A DNA stretch of 61,853 nt from an uncultured Bacteroidales bacterium. Its GTDB lineage: Bacteria > Bacteroidota > Bacteroidia > Bacteroidales > Bacteroidaceae. The position numbers and the translations under genes were made by a program. This document shows, piece by piece, positions 25,194 to 33,710 of the stretch. Positions within the stretch are counted from its first letter, which is position 1. Each line of letters opens with the position of its first letter. Under the pieces are notes generated by a model that ran no database searches, had not been told where the DNA came from, and was given only the letters and a program-made list of their open reading frames with translations. The stretch lies in assembly GCA_902779085.1 (NCBI GenBank), contig CACYZY010000013.1, positions 1 through 61,853 on the forward strand. Direction: 5' to 3'.

Positions 25194-27437
25194 CTAGAAT
25201 TTAAGCGACGCAGTCATCTCCATCGTGAACGGGCGGATATAGGTACCCGACATCAGGTAATGCTGCTGGTAGGCACTCACGTCTGTAGCCAGGTCGGCTG
25301 CAGGAATATTACCACTGGCACCCTTCTGGTTCAAGATGTTGATGACATTCAGAGAGAGTGACAGGCGTTTGTTTACCTCATAGTCAATACCTCCAAAGGT
25401 TTCCCAACGACCCTTGAAATAGAGTGTGTTCGTACGGTTGATATATTGCTTGCTCTGGTAGCGGAAACTCAGCCACACGCGCCACTTATCCCATTGATAG
25501 GAAGGGTCCAGCTCCATGATGAGTTTCGACATCGCAATCACGTTCTTGTCATTGAAGTTATAGAGTTGTCCAGGACCGTCGCTGAACACAGGCTGGAAGG
25601 TGAAGTTCTTGTATTTTGGGTTCTGCAGGGTCAGCAAACCGTGGAAGGTGAAACCCTTGAAAGGAGTAAACACAGCATCGGTGGTCCATCCGAGTGTTGC
25701 CACATCGTTCACGATAGGCAGTACCACCGTCTCGCTCTGGTCGTTAGGGTTGGTAAACTGTTCACGGAACTTATAGTTAGTCTGGTTGATATAGCTGATT
25801 TGTGAGGTCAACTGCATCCAGTTGTTGTTCCAATAAATACCGCCTTTAGCCATGTGTACGTTGATAGGATCCATCAGTGGCATGTATGGCCCGGCATAGT
25901 CTTGCAGGTTAGGGCGTTGCTTCACATACACATATTCGCCCACCAGTCCGAAGCCTTTGGCAATAGTATAGCGGAAATTAAAGGTTGCTGAAGGGTTGAA
26001 CCAGTTGTAAGCTCCAAAACGGTTCTTCACACCATCTTTCAGGTTATACATATAGGTGCGTTCGTTCTTTGGCTCTATTACCTGGCCATCGTCAGTAAAA
26101 GCTAAAGCAGCCCTGCCACCTTGCGTCATCCATTCCAGACGCACACCTGCCGACAGCCAAAGGTTCTTGCTGATGTCCCAGTCGTCAGAAGCAATCAGTG
26201 CCAGTCGGTTCTCATGCCCGTTGTAGTATTCGCTACCATCGTTATAGGAAGCACCCTCCTCCCCATTTATTAGCAAACGTAACGGAGTGGCTTTTGCCTC
26301 ATGTGCATAAAGTCCTGTCGCGGTGTAGATGCCGGCACGGTTGTACCATTCGTTAAGAGCCAATCGCCAACTATGGCTGTTGGATTTGCCAGTTAGTTGG
26401 GCAGTGGTCATCCAACTTTTCTCGAATCCCTCGAAGTAGAGCATATAGCGGTTCTGGATAGTACCGGTATAGGGGACGCCAGTAGTATAAGTATAACCAT
26501 CATCAGCTTGAGCCGTGAAAATACCACCCAACTTCATCATCACCTTGTTCATGTCGGCAAACTTTACCTTGCTGCTGATGTCCAATTTCATGTTGTCATT
26601 CAGCTGATAGCCCAGATTGAAGGTAATCTGGTGGTTCTCCACCCTGTTGGCACGCCTCATGGTACGGCGTACACGTTGTCCGTCTCTTACATCAATGTAG
26701 TTGATGTATTGGTAGTCGGCCAGCAGTTGGTCTCTGCCTAAGTTGAAATCCTCCAATTCATCCACGCTGCCATCCTTGCCGTTGTAGTAGAACAATCCGT
26801 AGTTGTCGGGCATTGACACATAGTTGGCATACTTGTAGAGCAGGCTCATCTCACCTTTGCCGTTAGCAAAACGATTGTTAATACCTATTTTATATATTTG
26901 CATTTGGTCTTGAGGGTCCAAGGCATCTAAGCGGTTACTGCCTGGGTCGAAGCCGATGTATGCACCAGCCATGTAGCCCCAGCCTTTGGCAATAGGGCCC
27001 GATACATTGATATCAGCCACCTGCTTGCGGAAAATATTGGTGGTATAGTTCACTAAGCCTTGGAAATGATCACCAGCCTTCACTGTTGAAGAGTTGAGCA
27101 CATAGCTGCACTTGCCGTATTGCAGCGCGCTCTCACTAAGCGATAGCAGACTTTGTGACGAAGTGCTGACGCCTCCTCGCCAGGAGTAGTAAGGATAGTC
27201 GGGCCAGAAAAGATAGCTCACGGGGGTGCCATCTTCAAAGATATCCACTGCCTCACCATCAGGAAGCCCAATAGAGATTTGTCGGGGCTGGTTGTCACTC
27301 GATGCATTCAGCATCACGTTGCGGTTACGCTCTTCCTTTGTCTGGGGTACGGAATCCTTCACGGCGGTCTCTTGAGCCATTGCACCCAGTGAGAGGCTGC
27401 AAACCATCAGGCAAGATAGGGTCAGTCTGGTTTTCAT
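25194..27437 (-). CDS. TonB-dependent receptor-like outer-membrane protein
   Basis: A 747-residue protein with signal peptide (ends AMAQ), a short plug-like N-terminal region lacking a clear TonB box, and a long beta-barrel whose strands show alternating aromatic residues (YMAGAYIGFD, WRLALNEWYNR), ending in ETASLKF-like ...TASLKF with the terminal aromatic residue typical of outer-membrane barrels. The substrate is unknown; no SusD-like or transporter partner is next to it. It is transcribed alone from a TATCTTTG box (27459-27466). Confidence 0.8.
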   Translation of the reverse strand: MKTRLTLSCLMVCSLSLGAMAQETAVKDSVPQTKEERNRNVMLNASSDNQPRQISIGLPDGEAVDIFEDGTPVSYLFWPDYPYYSWRGGVSTSSQSLLSLSESALQYGKCSYVLNSSTVKAGDHFQGLVNYTTNIFRKQVADINVSGPIAKGWGYMAGAYIGFDPGSNRLDALDPQDQMQIYKIGINNRFANGKGEMSLLYKYANYVSMPDNYGLFYYNGKDGSVDELEDFNLGRDQLLADYQYINYIDVRDGQRVRRTMRRANRVENHQITFNLGYQLNDNMKLDISSKVKFADMNKVMMKLGGIFTAQADDGYTYTTGVPYTGTIQNRYMLYFEGFEKSWMTTAQLTGKSNSHSWRLALNEWYNRAGIYTATGLYAHEAKATPLRLLINGEEGASYNDGSEYYNGHENRLALIASDDWDISKNLWLSAGVRLEWMTQGGRAALAFTDDGQVIEPKNERTYMYNLKDGVKNRFGAYNWFNPSATFNFRYTIAKGFGLVGEYVYVKQRPNLQDYAGPYMPLMDPINVHMAKGGIYWNNNWMQLTSQISYINQTNYKFREQFTNPNDQSETVVLPIVNDVATLGWTTDAVFTPFKGFTFHGLLTLQNPKYKNFTFQPVFSDGPGQLYNFNDKNVIAMSKLIMELDPSYQWDKWRVWLSFRYQSKQYINRTNTLYFKGRWETFGGIDYEVNKRLSLSLNVINILNQKGASGNIPAADLATDVSAYQQHYLMSGTYIRPFTMEMTASLKF

Positions 27438-27458
27438 ATCAATTTGTTTTACTTTCTA

Positions 27459-27466
27459 CAAAGATA
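27459..27466 (-). promoter_or_regulatory. -7 box TATCTTTG for the outer-membrane receptor gene
   Basis: Minus-strand TATCTTTG, 21 nt from the ATG at 27437. Confidence 0.6.
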
Positions 27467-27531
27467 CAACTATTTTCTTGTTGTTTCACTTGATATAAAT
27501 CAAAAAAACATTGTTGTAGTAGATAATTGTG

Positions 27532-27539
27532 TATCTTTG
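27532..27539 (+). promoter_or_regulatory. -7 box TATCTTTG for the SMR pseudogene
   Basis: A good -7 box with TTGTTG upstream (27511). The promoter is intact although the gene it serves is interrupted. The 60-nt leader shows no riboswitch class that I recognise. Confidence 0.5.
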
Positions 27540-27599
27540 CAGTGCCTTAGAAGGAGTCGCCGAGATAGTCTTGCAGCCCTCAAACAGGCTTTTCTACAA

Positions 27600-27923
27600 A
27601 TGAATTGGTTAATATTGATTAGTGCAGGACTATGTGAAGTAGGCTTCACGTATTGTCTTGGAAGAGCAAAAGAGGTTATTGGCAGTGAATGATGGAGCTG
27701 GATAGCAGCATTTTCCTTTTTCTATGTTCTCAGTGCCGTGCTGTTGGCAAGGGCGACACAGACAATAGCATTAGGCATAGCCTATCCAGTATGGACTGGC
27801 ATAGGGGCAGCGGGTGCCGTAATCATTGGCATTTTCATCTTTCGAGAGCCGGCGTCTTTCTGGCGTTTGTTCTTCCTGACTACTCTTATAGGTTCTATTA
27901 TCGGGCAGAAAGTTTTATCGTAA
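27600..27923 (+). pseudogene. Small multidrug resistance (SMR/EmrE-like) exporter with in-frame TGA
   Basis: Reading one frame from ATG 27600 to TAA 27923 gives a full-length SMR protein of 107 codons except for a TGA at codon 31 (27690-27692). The flanks read MNWLILISAG... with GSE before it and WSWIAAF after it. In homologues this position is a tryptophan (GSEWW), so a single TGG to TGA change explains it. Downstream sequence keeps the family motifs (AVLLARATQT, AYPVWTGIGA, IFIFREPASFW), four helices in all. The gene is probably a recent nonsense pseudogene. Restart at an internal ATG is unlikely to give a working transporter because the first helix carries the substrate-binding glutamate (E14). 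Confidence 0.85.
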
Positions 27924-27934
27924 TGTTGTAAATC

Positions 27935-27968
27935 AAAAAATCCCCAAGGCTTTCGCCTCGGGGATTTT
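27935..27968. terminator. Terminator between the SMR pseudogene and the oxidoreductase gene
   Basis: AAAATCCCC...GGC-TTTC-GCC...GGGGATTTT, a strong stem with A/T tracts on both sides, serving convergent transcripts. Confidence 0.8.
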
Positions 27969-27994
27969 CATTTCTAAAACCTGTTAACAGGGAA

Positions 27995-29482
27995 TTAGCA
28001 GCGCTTGTCAAGATAAGGCAACTCGTAAGGACGACGATAGTCGTAGTAGTACAGACGGTGAGCAGCAGCTTCCTTGTCATTAACGAATGTACGAGTAGCA
28101 GGATTCCACTTAACAGGACGATTCAGCTCGTATGCGATGTTGCACAGGCAGCAGAATACTGCAGAGCTTGTACCAGCCTCAACAGGAGCAATTGGGTTCT
28201 GACGGCTGCGAACGCAGTCGATGAAGTTCTGCATGTGAGGTGAGCTGGTCTCGAAGTTCTGAGCAGCCTGACGCTGACCACCGCGCTCAGCAGCAGCAGC
28301 ACGCTTGCGATATTCTTCGAACATCTTAGCACGCTCCTCAGGAGTCATCATACGAGGCTTGTTACCGCGCAGGTTCTCAGGAACAAGTGAGTTGTCTGAG
28401 CACTCCAGATAACCACGAGCTACGTTGATCCAACCCTTAGTACCGATGAACTTCAGACCCTGTGCACCAGGATTGTCCTCACCGTCCATTTCCTTAGTCA
28501 GATAAGCATGCTCCATCAGGATGGTGCCGTTCGGGTAGCGAGCTGAGTAAGCTTCACCCTCACCCCAAGTACCACGTGGGTAGTATTCAACTGGCTGCAG
28601 GCCATCGAAGCCCATAGCTGCGTTAGCGATGTCATGCATGTGAGCACCCCAGTCTGCGGTGTAACCGTTACCAGTCTCACGATACCAACGCCATGCGCCC
28701 CAGAACTCTTCACGCTTCTCAGGATCCAAGCTGATAGGTGGGCAGAGCTGGTAGTTGTACTCAATCTGAGGATCGTTCAATGGGCCGAGCCACAGGTTGA
28801 AGTTGAGGTTAGCTGGGATAGGCTGAACACCACCAAATTCCTCATACATCTTAGCGATTGGACGAGCAGGATCACCTACCTTAGAGTAGATCTTCTCTAC
28901 ATGACCAATCTTACCTGCCTGAATCAGTTCGATAGCTTTCTGGAATTCGCCGCTTGAACGCTGCTGGCTACCTACCTGGAATACCTTCTTGTTAGCACGA
29001 ACAGCTGTCTCAACAGCATAAGCCTCAGTAATAGTGTAGGTCAGAGGTTTCTGGCAATAAACATCCTTACCTGCCTGGATAGAATGAATTGCCTGCAGTG
29101 CATGCCAGTGGTCAGGAGTACAAACCTCAACAGCGTCGATGTCCTTACGCTCCAGCAAGTCTTCATAGCTTTCATACTTGTCGCAACGCTCGTTCATGCC
29201 CTTCTGCTTCTGCCAAGCTGCAACTCTTCTGCGGAAACGCTCAGTCTTCATAGTATCAACGTCACAGCAAGCTGCTACTTGAACACCATCACACCCTGCA
29301 AAGCCACCGAAGTCATTCAGTGCCTGCTGGCCTAAGCCAATGAAACCCATAACAACGCGGTCACTTGGAGCAACCTTCACACCATTAGAATTAGCCCAGC
29401 TAGGTAAAATAGTCAAGCTGGCCAGACCCAGAGCTGAATAGCTCAGGAAGTCTCTTCTTGAAATTCCGTTCTTTTCTTTCAT
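27995..29482 (-). CDS. Tat-exported Gfo/Idh/MocA-family oxidoreductase
   Basis: A 495-residue protein. The N-terminus ISRRDFLSYSALGLASL (residues 7-23) is a twin-arginine signal. An NAD(P)-binding Rossmann domain follows (VVMGFIGLGQQALNDFG, near 43-59), then the EVCTPDHWHA and GKDVYCQKP motifs of the family and a C-terminal alpha/beta domain. Bacteroidetes carry many such exported dehydrogenases, several acting on sugars or glycosides in the periplasm; this substrate is unknown. A basic QA-rich stretch (about 405-420, KRAAAAERGGQRQAAQ) is an insertion. It is monocistronic with its own -7 box and terminator. Confidence 0.88.
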   Translation of the reverse strand: MKEKNGISRRDFLSYSALGLASLTILPSWANSNGVKVAPSDRVVMGFIGLGQQALNDFGGFAGCDGVQVAACCDVDTMKTERFRRRVAAWQKQKGMNERCDKYESYEDLLERKDIDAVEVCTPDHWHALQAIHSIQAGKDVYCQKPLTYTITEAYAVETAVRANKKVFQVGSQQRSSGEFQKAIELIQAGKIGHVEKIYSKVGDPARPIAKMYEEFGGVQPIPANLNFNLWLGPLNDPQIEYNYQLCPPISLDPEKREEFWGAWRWYRETGNGYTADWGAHMHDIANAAMGFDGLQPVEYYPRGTWGEGEAYSARYPNGTILMEHAYLTKEMDGEDNPGAQGLKFIGTKGWINVARGYLECSDNSLVPENLRGNKPRMMTPEERAKMFEEYRKRAAAAERGGQRQAAQNFETSSPHMQNFIDCVRSRQNPIAPVEAGTSSAVFCCLCNIAYELNRPVKWNPATRTFVNDKEAAAHRLYYYDYRRPYELPYLDKRC

Positions 29483-29522
29483 GATATTGTTAATAAAAAT
29501 GATAAAAATTCATAATCGGTCC

Positions 29523-29530
29523 CAAAGTTA
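29523..29530 (-). promoter_or_regulatory. -7 box TAACTTTG for the oxidoreductase gene
   Basis: Minus-strand TAACTTTG, about 40 nt from the ATG at 29482. Confidence 0.55.
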
Positions 29531-29592
29531 CTAAAAGTTTTATAAAAGCTACTAATATTCTTTCCTTTTTTTAAGAATATTAAGATTTTTCC

Positions 29593-29961
29593 CTAATTAT
29601 CGTGTGTAGAAGGGTCAGTAATAGTATCTGAAACCTGTTCTGGCGCTTGTATATCGACCAGTTTATCGGTCTTTTTTTCATCTTTCTTATTGCCACCTGT
29701 AATCAGTCCGATGAGCCAGCGTCCAATCTTGCGCTCTATGCCAGCCTCAGTGGTGGGTATGCCTGTTTTGTTGGTAAACCACCGTTTCAGTTGGGTAATG
29801 CCCAGCAGCTTCTTCCATGAGATGGTGAGATTCACGCCCGGAATAATCTGGGTCCCTGTTGTGCGTTTCTTCCGTTTTTTTGCCGTCGAAGTTGTGGTAG
29901 TAGTCGTTATGGTCACACCGTTCTTCGTGGTCTTCTTGGTGGTTGTCTTCTTTGTCGCCAT
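29593..29961 (-). CDS. Hypothetical basic protein with Lys/Thr-rich N-terminus (122 aa)
   Basis: I do not recognise a family. From ATG 29961 the first 40 residues are nearly all K, T and A (MATKKTTTKKTTKNG, a run of T, then TAKKRKKR), resembling the tails of small nucleic-acid-binding proteins. A more ordered middle part follows (about 45-90, with ISWKKLLGITQLKRW and IPTTEAGIERKIGRW) and an acidic C-terminus. An earlier in-frame start at 30027 is excluded because the promoter (TTTTG at 30010-30014, TAACTTTA at 29983-29990) lies inside that extension. DNA or RNA binding is only a suggestion from the basic tail. Confidence 0.6.
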   Translation of the reverse strand: MATKKTTTKKTTKNGVTITTTTTTSTAKKRKKRTTGTQIIPGVNLTISWKKLLGITQLKRWFTNKTGIPTTEAGIERKIGRWLIGLITGGNKKDEKKTDKLVDIQAPEQVSDTITDPSTHDN

Positions 29962-29982
29962 AGTTGTTCTTGAAAATTTTTG

Positions 29983-30014
29983 TAAAGTTAGCAAGATTTG
30001 CTGACTTATCAAAA
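29983..30014 (-). promoter_or_regulatory. Promoter of the 122-aa gene
   Basis: Minus-strand TTTTG (30010-30014) and TAACTTTA (29983-29990), 19 nt apart. It places the start of transcription about 25 nt before ATG 29961. Confidence 0.55.
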
Positions 30015-30044
30015 CAAAACACGTCATTTCATCAATTTCGTATA

Positions 30045-30130
30045 TATACCCCTCCTAGTAACTCCCTCCCTTATATAGGTACCCCTCTCTATAGAGAGGA
30101 GGGGTACGCTATAGTAAGGAGGGGTGTATA
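30045..30130. repeat. Nested palindrome
   Basis: The outer arms TATACCCCTCCT (30045-30056) and AGGAGGGGTGTATA (30117-30130) pair, and inside them GTACCCCTCTCTAT (30079-30092) pairs with ATAGAGAGGAGGGGTAC (30091-30107), with a 3-nt bulge. The CCCCTC/GAGGGG theme recurs four times. It lies between the 122-aa gene promoter and the tandem repeat, downstream of the symporter gene. It could act as terminator or mRNA-stabilising structure, or be a remnant of a mobile palindromic repeat. Confidence 0.6.
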
Positions 30131-30213
30131 GGGGGATTATACAATATCTGATGAACATGAAATTACAAGTGACGTTGCTATTGTCGGACGGAAGTGTTAC
30201 TATGGGTAGTCGC

Positions 30214-30391
30214 AATATGTCGCGTGTGCAAAAGGAGATATTGCTATAGGGGGAAAGGAGATACTGCGACGGGTGATGGCAGATACTGCAGCCGGTCGTG
30301 GAAGATATTACGACGGGTGATAGCAAACCTTAGCGTCACCAATAGCAGGCTTTGCATCAGGTGATGGGAGACATTTGGATAATTCTGAGCA
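30214..30391. repeat. Degenerate 22-bp tandem repeat, about 8 units
   Basis: Units start at 30214, 30237, 30260, 30282, 30304, 30326, 30348 and 30370, with lengths 23, 23, then six of 22. Approximate consensus is GATATTGCGACGGGTGATGGCA. The central units are closest and the outer ones have decayed. The last unit ends exactly at 30391, next to the symporter stop codon. Because 22 is not a multiple of 3 and the frame is full of stops, it is not coding. Confidence 0.75.
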
Positions 30392-31825
30392 TTATTTTCC
30401 GATGGAATGGGACTTTTTACTTGCTATCCATAGTCCTATGAAGGTTAGCAGTCCGTTCAACATTAGCAGTTCGTAGCCGAAGGTGTAACCTGTGAAGTGG
30501 GAAGTGATGGTATCTGTCAGATAGCATATAACAGGTGAAGCGATGGCAATATACGGAACGTAGCGGTCGTTGGGAATACGTCTGGTCAACAAACCGAAGG
30601 CAAATAGTCCCAACAGGGGACCATAGGTATAAGAGCAAAGCGTGTAGATGGCATCGATGACATTGGTACTGTTCACCATACGAAACAGGAGGATAAAAAT
30701 GGTAAATACCAGACAGATGGAGATGTGAGCTTTGCGACGAAGACGTTCATCTTGTGGCCTCTCCTTGATATCCACACAGAAACTGGTAGTAAGGGCAGTA
30801 AGTGCAGAGTCGGCGCTGCTGAAGCATGCTGCCACAATACCAATGGTGAACAAGATGGTAACGGTGGTACCCAATTCCCCTGTAGCGGCAAACATCGGCA
30901 ACAGGTCGTCAGTATTAGCCGGAAGTGGTAGCCCGGATTGCTGTGTAAGCATAATGAGCAATACACCCAAACTAAGAAATAGCAGATTGGCAGGCACGAA
31001 AAAGAAACCATAAGTGCACATGTCTTTTTGTGCCTCACGCAACGTCTTGCAAGTAAGGTTCTTCTGCATCATGTCCTGGTCAAGTCCTGTCATTACGATG
31101 ACCACGAATATGCCACTCAAAAACTGCTTCCAGAAGTTTTGCTTCGAAAACCAGTCGTCGAAAAGGAACACCTGACTGTAGGCGCTCTCACGTATGGCTT
31201 TTGCTGCTTCTCCCAACGTCATACCCAAGGCATCAGCCACATTTACAATAATCAGCGTTAATGCCCCAAATAGACATAGTGTCTGGAAAGTGTCTGTCCA
31301 TACTAAGGTCTTCACTCCACCCCTATGAGTATAAAGCCAGATGAGTGTCACCAACCCAATCACAGTTAGGAAGAAGGGAATCCCCTGTGACTCGAATACA
31401 AAGCGGTGCAACAACATGCACACCACATAAAAACTCACGGCAGCACGCGTTATTTTACTCAGTAGGAAAAACGAGGCCCCTGTCTTGTAGGCCTTGACAC
31501 CCAATCGTTGGCGAAGGTAGCTGTAGATGGTGGTAAGGTTTAGTTTATAGTAGATGGGCAGTAATATAAAGGCAATGGCAAAATACCCTAGTATAAAACC
31601 TAGACACATCTGGAGATAGTACATGTTGATGTGTATGGGCATACCAGGCACCGAAACGAAGCTGACGCCTGAGATAGAGGCACCAATCATGCCGAATGCC
31701 ACCATGTACCAGGGTGATTGGCGCTCAGCACGAAAAAAAGCCTCGTTGCTGCTTTGGCGAGTAACGATACGGCTCACTATCCAGAGCAAAGTGAAATAGA
31801 TAAGAACGGTAGCTACAATTATCAT
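30392..31825 (-). CDS. Sodium:solute symporter (SSS family)
   Basis: A 477-residue inner-membrane protein with about 13 helices. Early blocks FGMIGASISGVSFVSVPG (split near residues 43-60), RLGVKAYKTGASFFLLSKI and the GLDQDMMQKN motif are typical of SSS transporters such as SglT, PutP and the sialic acid or iodide branches. It couples Na+ entry to uptake of an organic solute that cannot be named. No catabolic genes adjoin it. The gene is divergent from ettA and its 3' end abuts the 22-bp tandem repeat. Confidence 0.88.
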   Translation of the reverse strand: MIIVATVLIYFTLLWIVSRIVTRQSSNEAFFRAERQSPWYMVAFGMIGASISGVSFVSVPGMPIHINMYYLQMCLGFILGYFAIAFILLPIYYKLNLTTIYSYLRQRLGVKAYKTGASFFLLSKITRAAVSFYVVCMLLHRFVFESQGIPFFLTVIGLVTLIWLYTHRGGVKTLVWTDTFQTLCLFGALTLIIVNVADALGMTLGEAAKAIRESAYSQVFLFDDWFSKQNFWKQFLSGIFVVIVMTGLDQDMMQKNLTCKTLREAQKDMCTYGFFFVPANLLFLSLGVLLIMLTQQSGLPLPANTDDLLPMFAATGELGTTVTILFTIGIVAACFSSADSALTALTTSFCVDIKERPQDERLRRKAHISICLVFTIFILLFRMVNSTNVIDAIYTLCSYTYGPLLGLFAFGLLTRRIPNDRYVPYIAIASPVICYLTDTITSHFTGYTFGYELLMLNGLLTFIGLWIASKKSHSIGK

Positions 31826-31846
31826 GTCTTTTCTCTAAAACAGCTG

Positions 31847-31854
31847 CGAAGATA
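31847..31854 (-). promoter_or_regulatory. -7 box TATCTTCG for the symporter gene
   Basis: Minus-strand TATCTTCG, 21 nt from the ATG at 31825. Confidence 0.45.
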
Positions 31855-31876
31855 CTAAAAATACGATTAAATTTCG

Positions 31877-31884
31877 TAACTTTG
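31877..31884 (+). promoter_or_regulatory. -7 box TAACTTTG for ettA
   Basis: TAACTTTG, 23 nt before the ettA ATG. Confidence 0.6.
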
Positions 31885-31907
31885 CACAAAAATATAAAGA
31901 TAGCAAT

Positions 31908-33605
31908 ATGGCAACAGTTGACGACAAGAAGATCATCTTCTCCATGGTAGGCTTGAACAAGACCATCAGGCAGACCAACAAACAAGTATTGAAAAACATT
32001 TATCTCTCGTTCTTTTATGGAGCCAAGATTGGCATCATCGGTCTGAATGGCTCTGGTAAATCTACTTTGATGAAAATTATAGCCGGATTGGACAACCAGT
32101 ATGAAGGACAGGTTGTGTTCTCTCCTGGTTATACAGTGGGCTACTTGCCTCAGGATCCATATTTGGATCCTCAAAAGACGGTGAAAGAGATTGTACAGGA
32201 AGGTACGGCAGAAGCAGTGAACGCCTTGAAGGAATATGAGGAAATCAATCTCAAGTTTGGTGAGCCAGAATATTATGAAGATCCTGACAAAATGGACAAA
32301 TTGATGGCTCGACAGGGTGAGTTGCAAGACATTATCGACGCTACTGATGCATGGAACCTAGATTCCAAGTTGGAGATAGCTATGGATGCTTTGCGTTGCC
32401 CACCCAGGGACCAGCTATGTGAACACTTGAGCGGTGGCGAACGTAGACGTGTGGCACTGTGCCGATTGCTGTTGCAAAAACCTGATGTGTTGTTGCTTGA
32501 TGAGCCAACCAACCACTTGGATGCAGAGTCTATCGATTGGCTGGAACAGCATTTGCAGCAGTATGAAGGAACGGTGATTGCTGTTACCCACGACCGTTAC
32601 TTCCTTGATCATGTTGCTGGTTGGATCCTAGAGCTGGACCGCGGCGAGGGTATTCCCTGGAAAGGCAACTATAGTAGCTGGTTGGAGCAGAAGACACAGC
32701 GCATGGCTCAGGAAGAGAAAACTGAAAGTAAGCGTAGGAAGACCTTGCAACGTGAGTTAGAATGGATACGTATGGCACCGAAAGCGCGTCAGGCAAAGGG
32801 AAAGGCCCGTTTGAACTCCTACGAGCAGCTGCTCAATGCTGACGTGAAAGAGAAGGAAGAAAAGTTGGAGATTTATATACCCAATGGTCCACGTCTGGGC
32901 AATAAGGTAATTGAAGCACATCATGTGGCAAAAGCCTTTGGTGACAAACTCTTGTATGACGATTTGAATTTCACCCTGCCACCTAATGGCATAGTGGGTG
33001 TGATTGGCCCTAATGGCGCTGGTAAGACTACCTTGTTCCGCCTGATTATGGGTTTGGATAAGCCTGATAGCGGCACATTTGAAGTAGGAGAAACTGTGAA
33101 ACTGGCATATGTTGACCAGCAGCATACCAGTATAGATCCCAACAAGACCGTGTTCCAAGTGGTGAGTGGCGGCATGGATTTGATGCGTATTGGCAATCGT
33201 GATGTGAATGCCCGTGCTTATCTGTCGCGTTTCAATTTCTCAGGCGCTGATCAGGAGAAACTCTGTGGCGTGTTGTCAGGTGGTGAACGAAATCGCCTAC
33301 AACTGGCTTTAGCGTTGAAGGAAGAGGGCAATGTGTTGTTACTCGATGAGCCTACCAATGATATTGATGTGAATACCTTGCGTGCCATTGAGGAGGGTTT
33401 GGAGAACTTTGCCGGCTGTGCGGTCATTATCAGTCACGACCGCTGGTTCCTCGATAGAATTTGTACCCATATCCTTGCTTTCGAGGGGGATTCTAATGTA
33501 TTCTTCTTTGAAGGTTCGTACTCTGACTATGAGGAGAACAAGCTTAAACGCTTGGGTAAGACTGAACCTACAAGGGTAAGGTACAGAAAATTGACAAACG
33601 ACTAA
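31908..33605 (+). CDS. ettA: EttA-type ABC-F translation factor
   Basis: A 565-residue soluble protein with two ABC domains. First: GLNGSGKST (near 44), LSGGERRRVALC, LLDEPTNHLD. Linker with basic residues (about 255-305). Second: GPNGAGKTT (near 367), LSGGERNRLQLA, LLDEPTNDID. An ABC-F with no membrane domain of this length and the extended arm region matches EttA, which binds the ribosomal E site and tunes entry into elongation according to ATP/ADP. Monocistronic, with its own promoter. A second ABC-F gene of the Uup type is at 47734. Confidence 0.92.
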   Translation: MATVDDKKIIFSMVGLNKTIRQTNKQVLKNIYLSFFYGAKIGIIGLNGSGKSTLMKIIAGLDNQYEGQVVFSPGYTVGYLPQDPYLDPQKTVKEIVQEGTAEAVNALKEYEEINLKFGEPEYYEDPDKMDKLMARQGELQDIIDATDAWNLDSKLEIAMDALRCPPRDQLCEHLSGGERRRVALCRLLLQKPDVLLLDEPTNHLDAESIDWLEQHLQQYEGTVIAVTHDRYFLDHVAGWILELDRGEGIPWKGNYSSWLEQKTQRMAQEEKTESKRRKTLQRELEWIRMAPKARQAKGKARLNSYEQLLNADVKEKEEKLEIYIPNGPRLGNKVIEAHHVAKAFGDKLLYDDLNFTLPPNGIVGVIGPNGAGKTTLFRLIMGLDKPDSGTFEVGETVKLAYVDQQHTSIDPNKTVFQVVSGGMDLMRIGNRDVNARAYLSRFNFSGADQEKLCGVLSGGERNRLQLALALKEEGNVLLLDEPTNDIDVNTLRAIEEGLENFAGCAVIISHDRWFLDRICTHILAFEGDSNVFFFEGSYSDYEENKLKRLGKTEPTRVRYRKLTND

Positions 33606-33661
33606 ATATAATGTTGAAAACTTTTTTTAAGCGATTTTAGCAATTGTATTGAGATAATAAC

Positions 33662-33669
33662 TATCTTTG
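33662..33669 (+). promoter_or_regulatory. -7 box TATCTTTG for the Oar-like receptor gene
   Basis: TATCTTTG, 41 nt before the ATG at 33711. Confidence 0.6.
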
Positions 33670-33710
33670 CACCGCCAAATTGGTAAACATTTAAATTAAT
33701 ACAAAGTATT

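Noticed and set aside
27540-27599. Guanidine riboswitch upstream of the SMR gene
   Set aside because: SMR exporters often have one, but the 60-nt leader shows none of the conserved segments I know for the guanidine classes.
27690-27692. TGA read as tryptophan (recoding) in the SMR gene
   Set aside because: Other genes in the window (for example the left integrase, tcdA and the DUF3805 gene) end at TGA, so TGA is a normal stop; a point mutation is simpler.
30214-30391. CRISPR-like array
   Set aside because: Units are contiguous with no spacers, degenerate, and only 22 bp; there are no cas genes.
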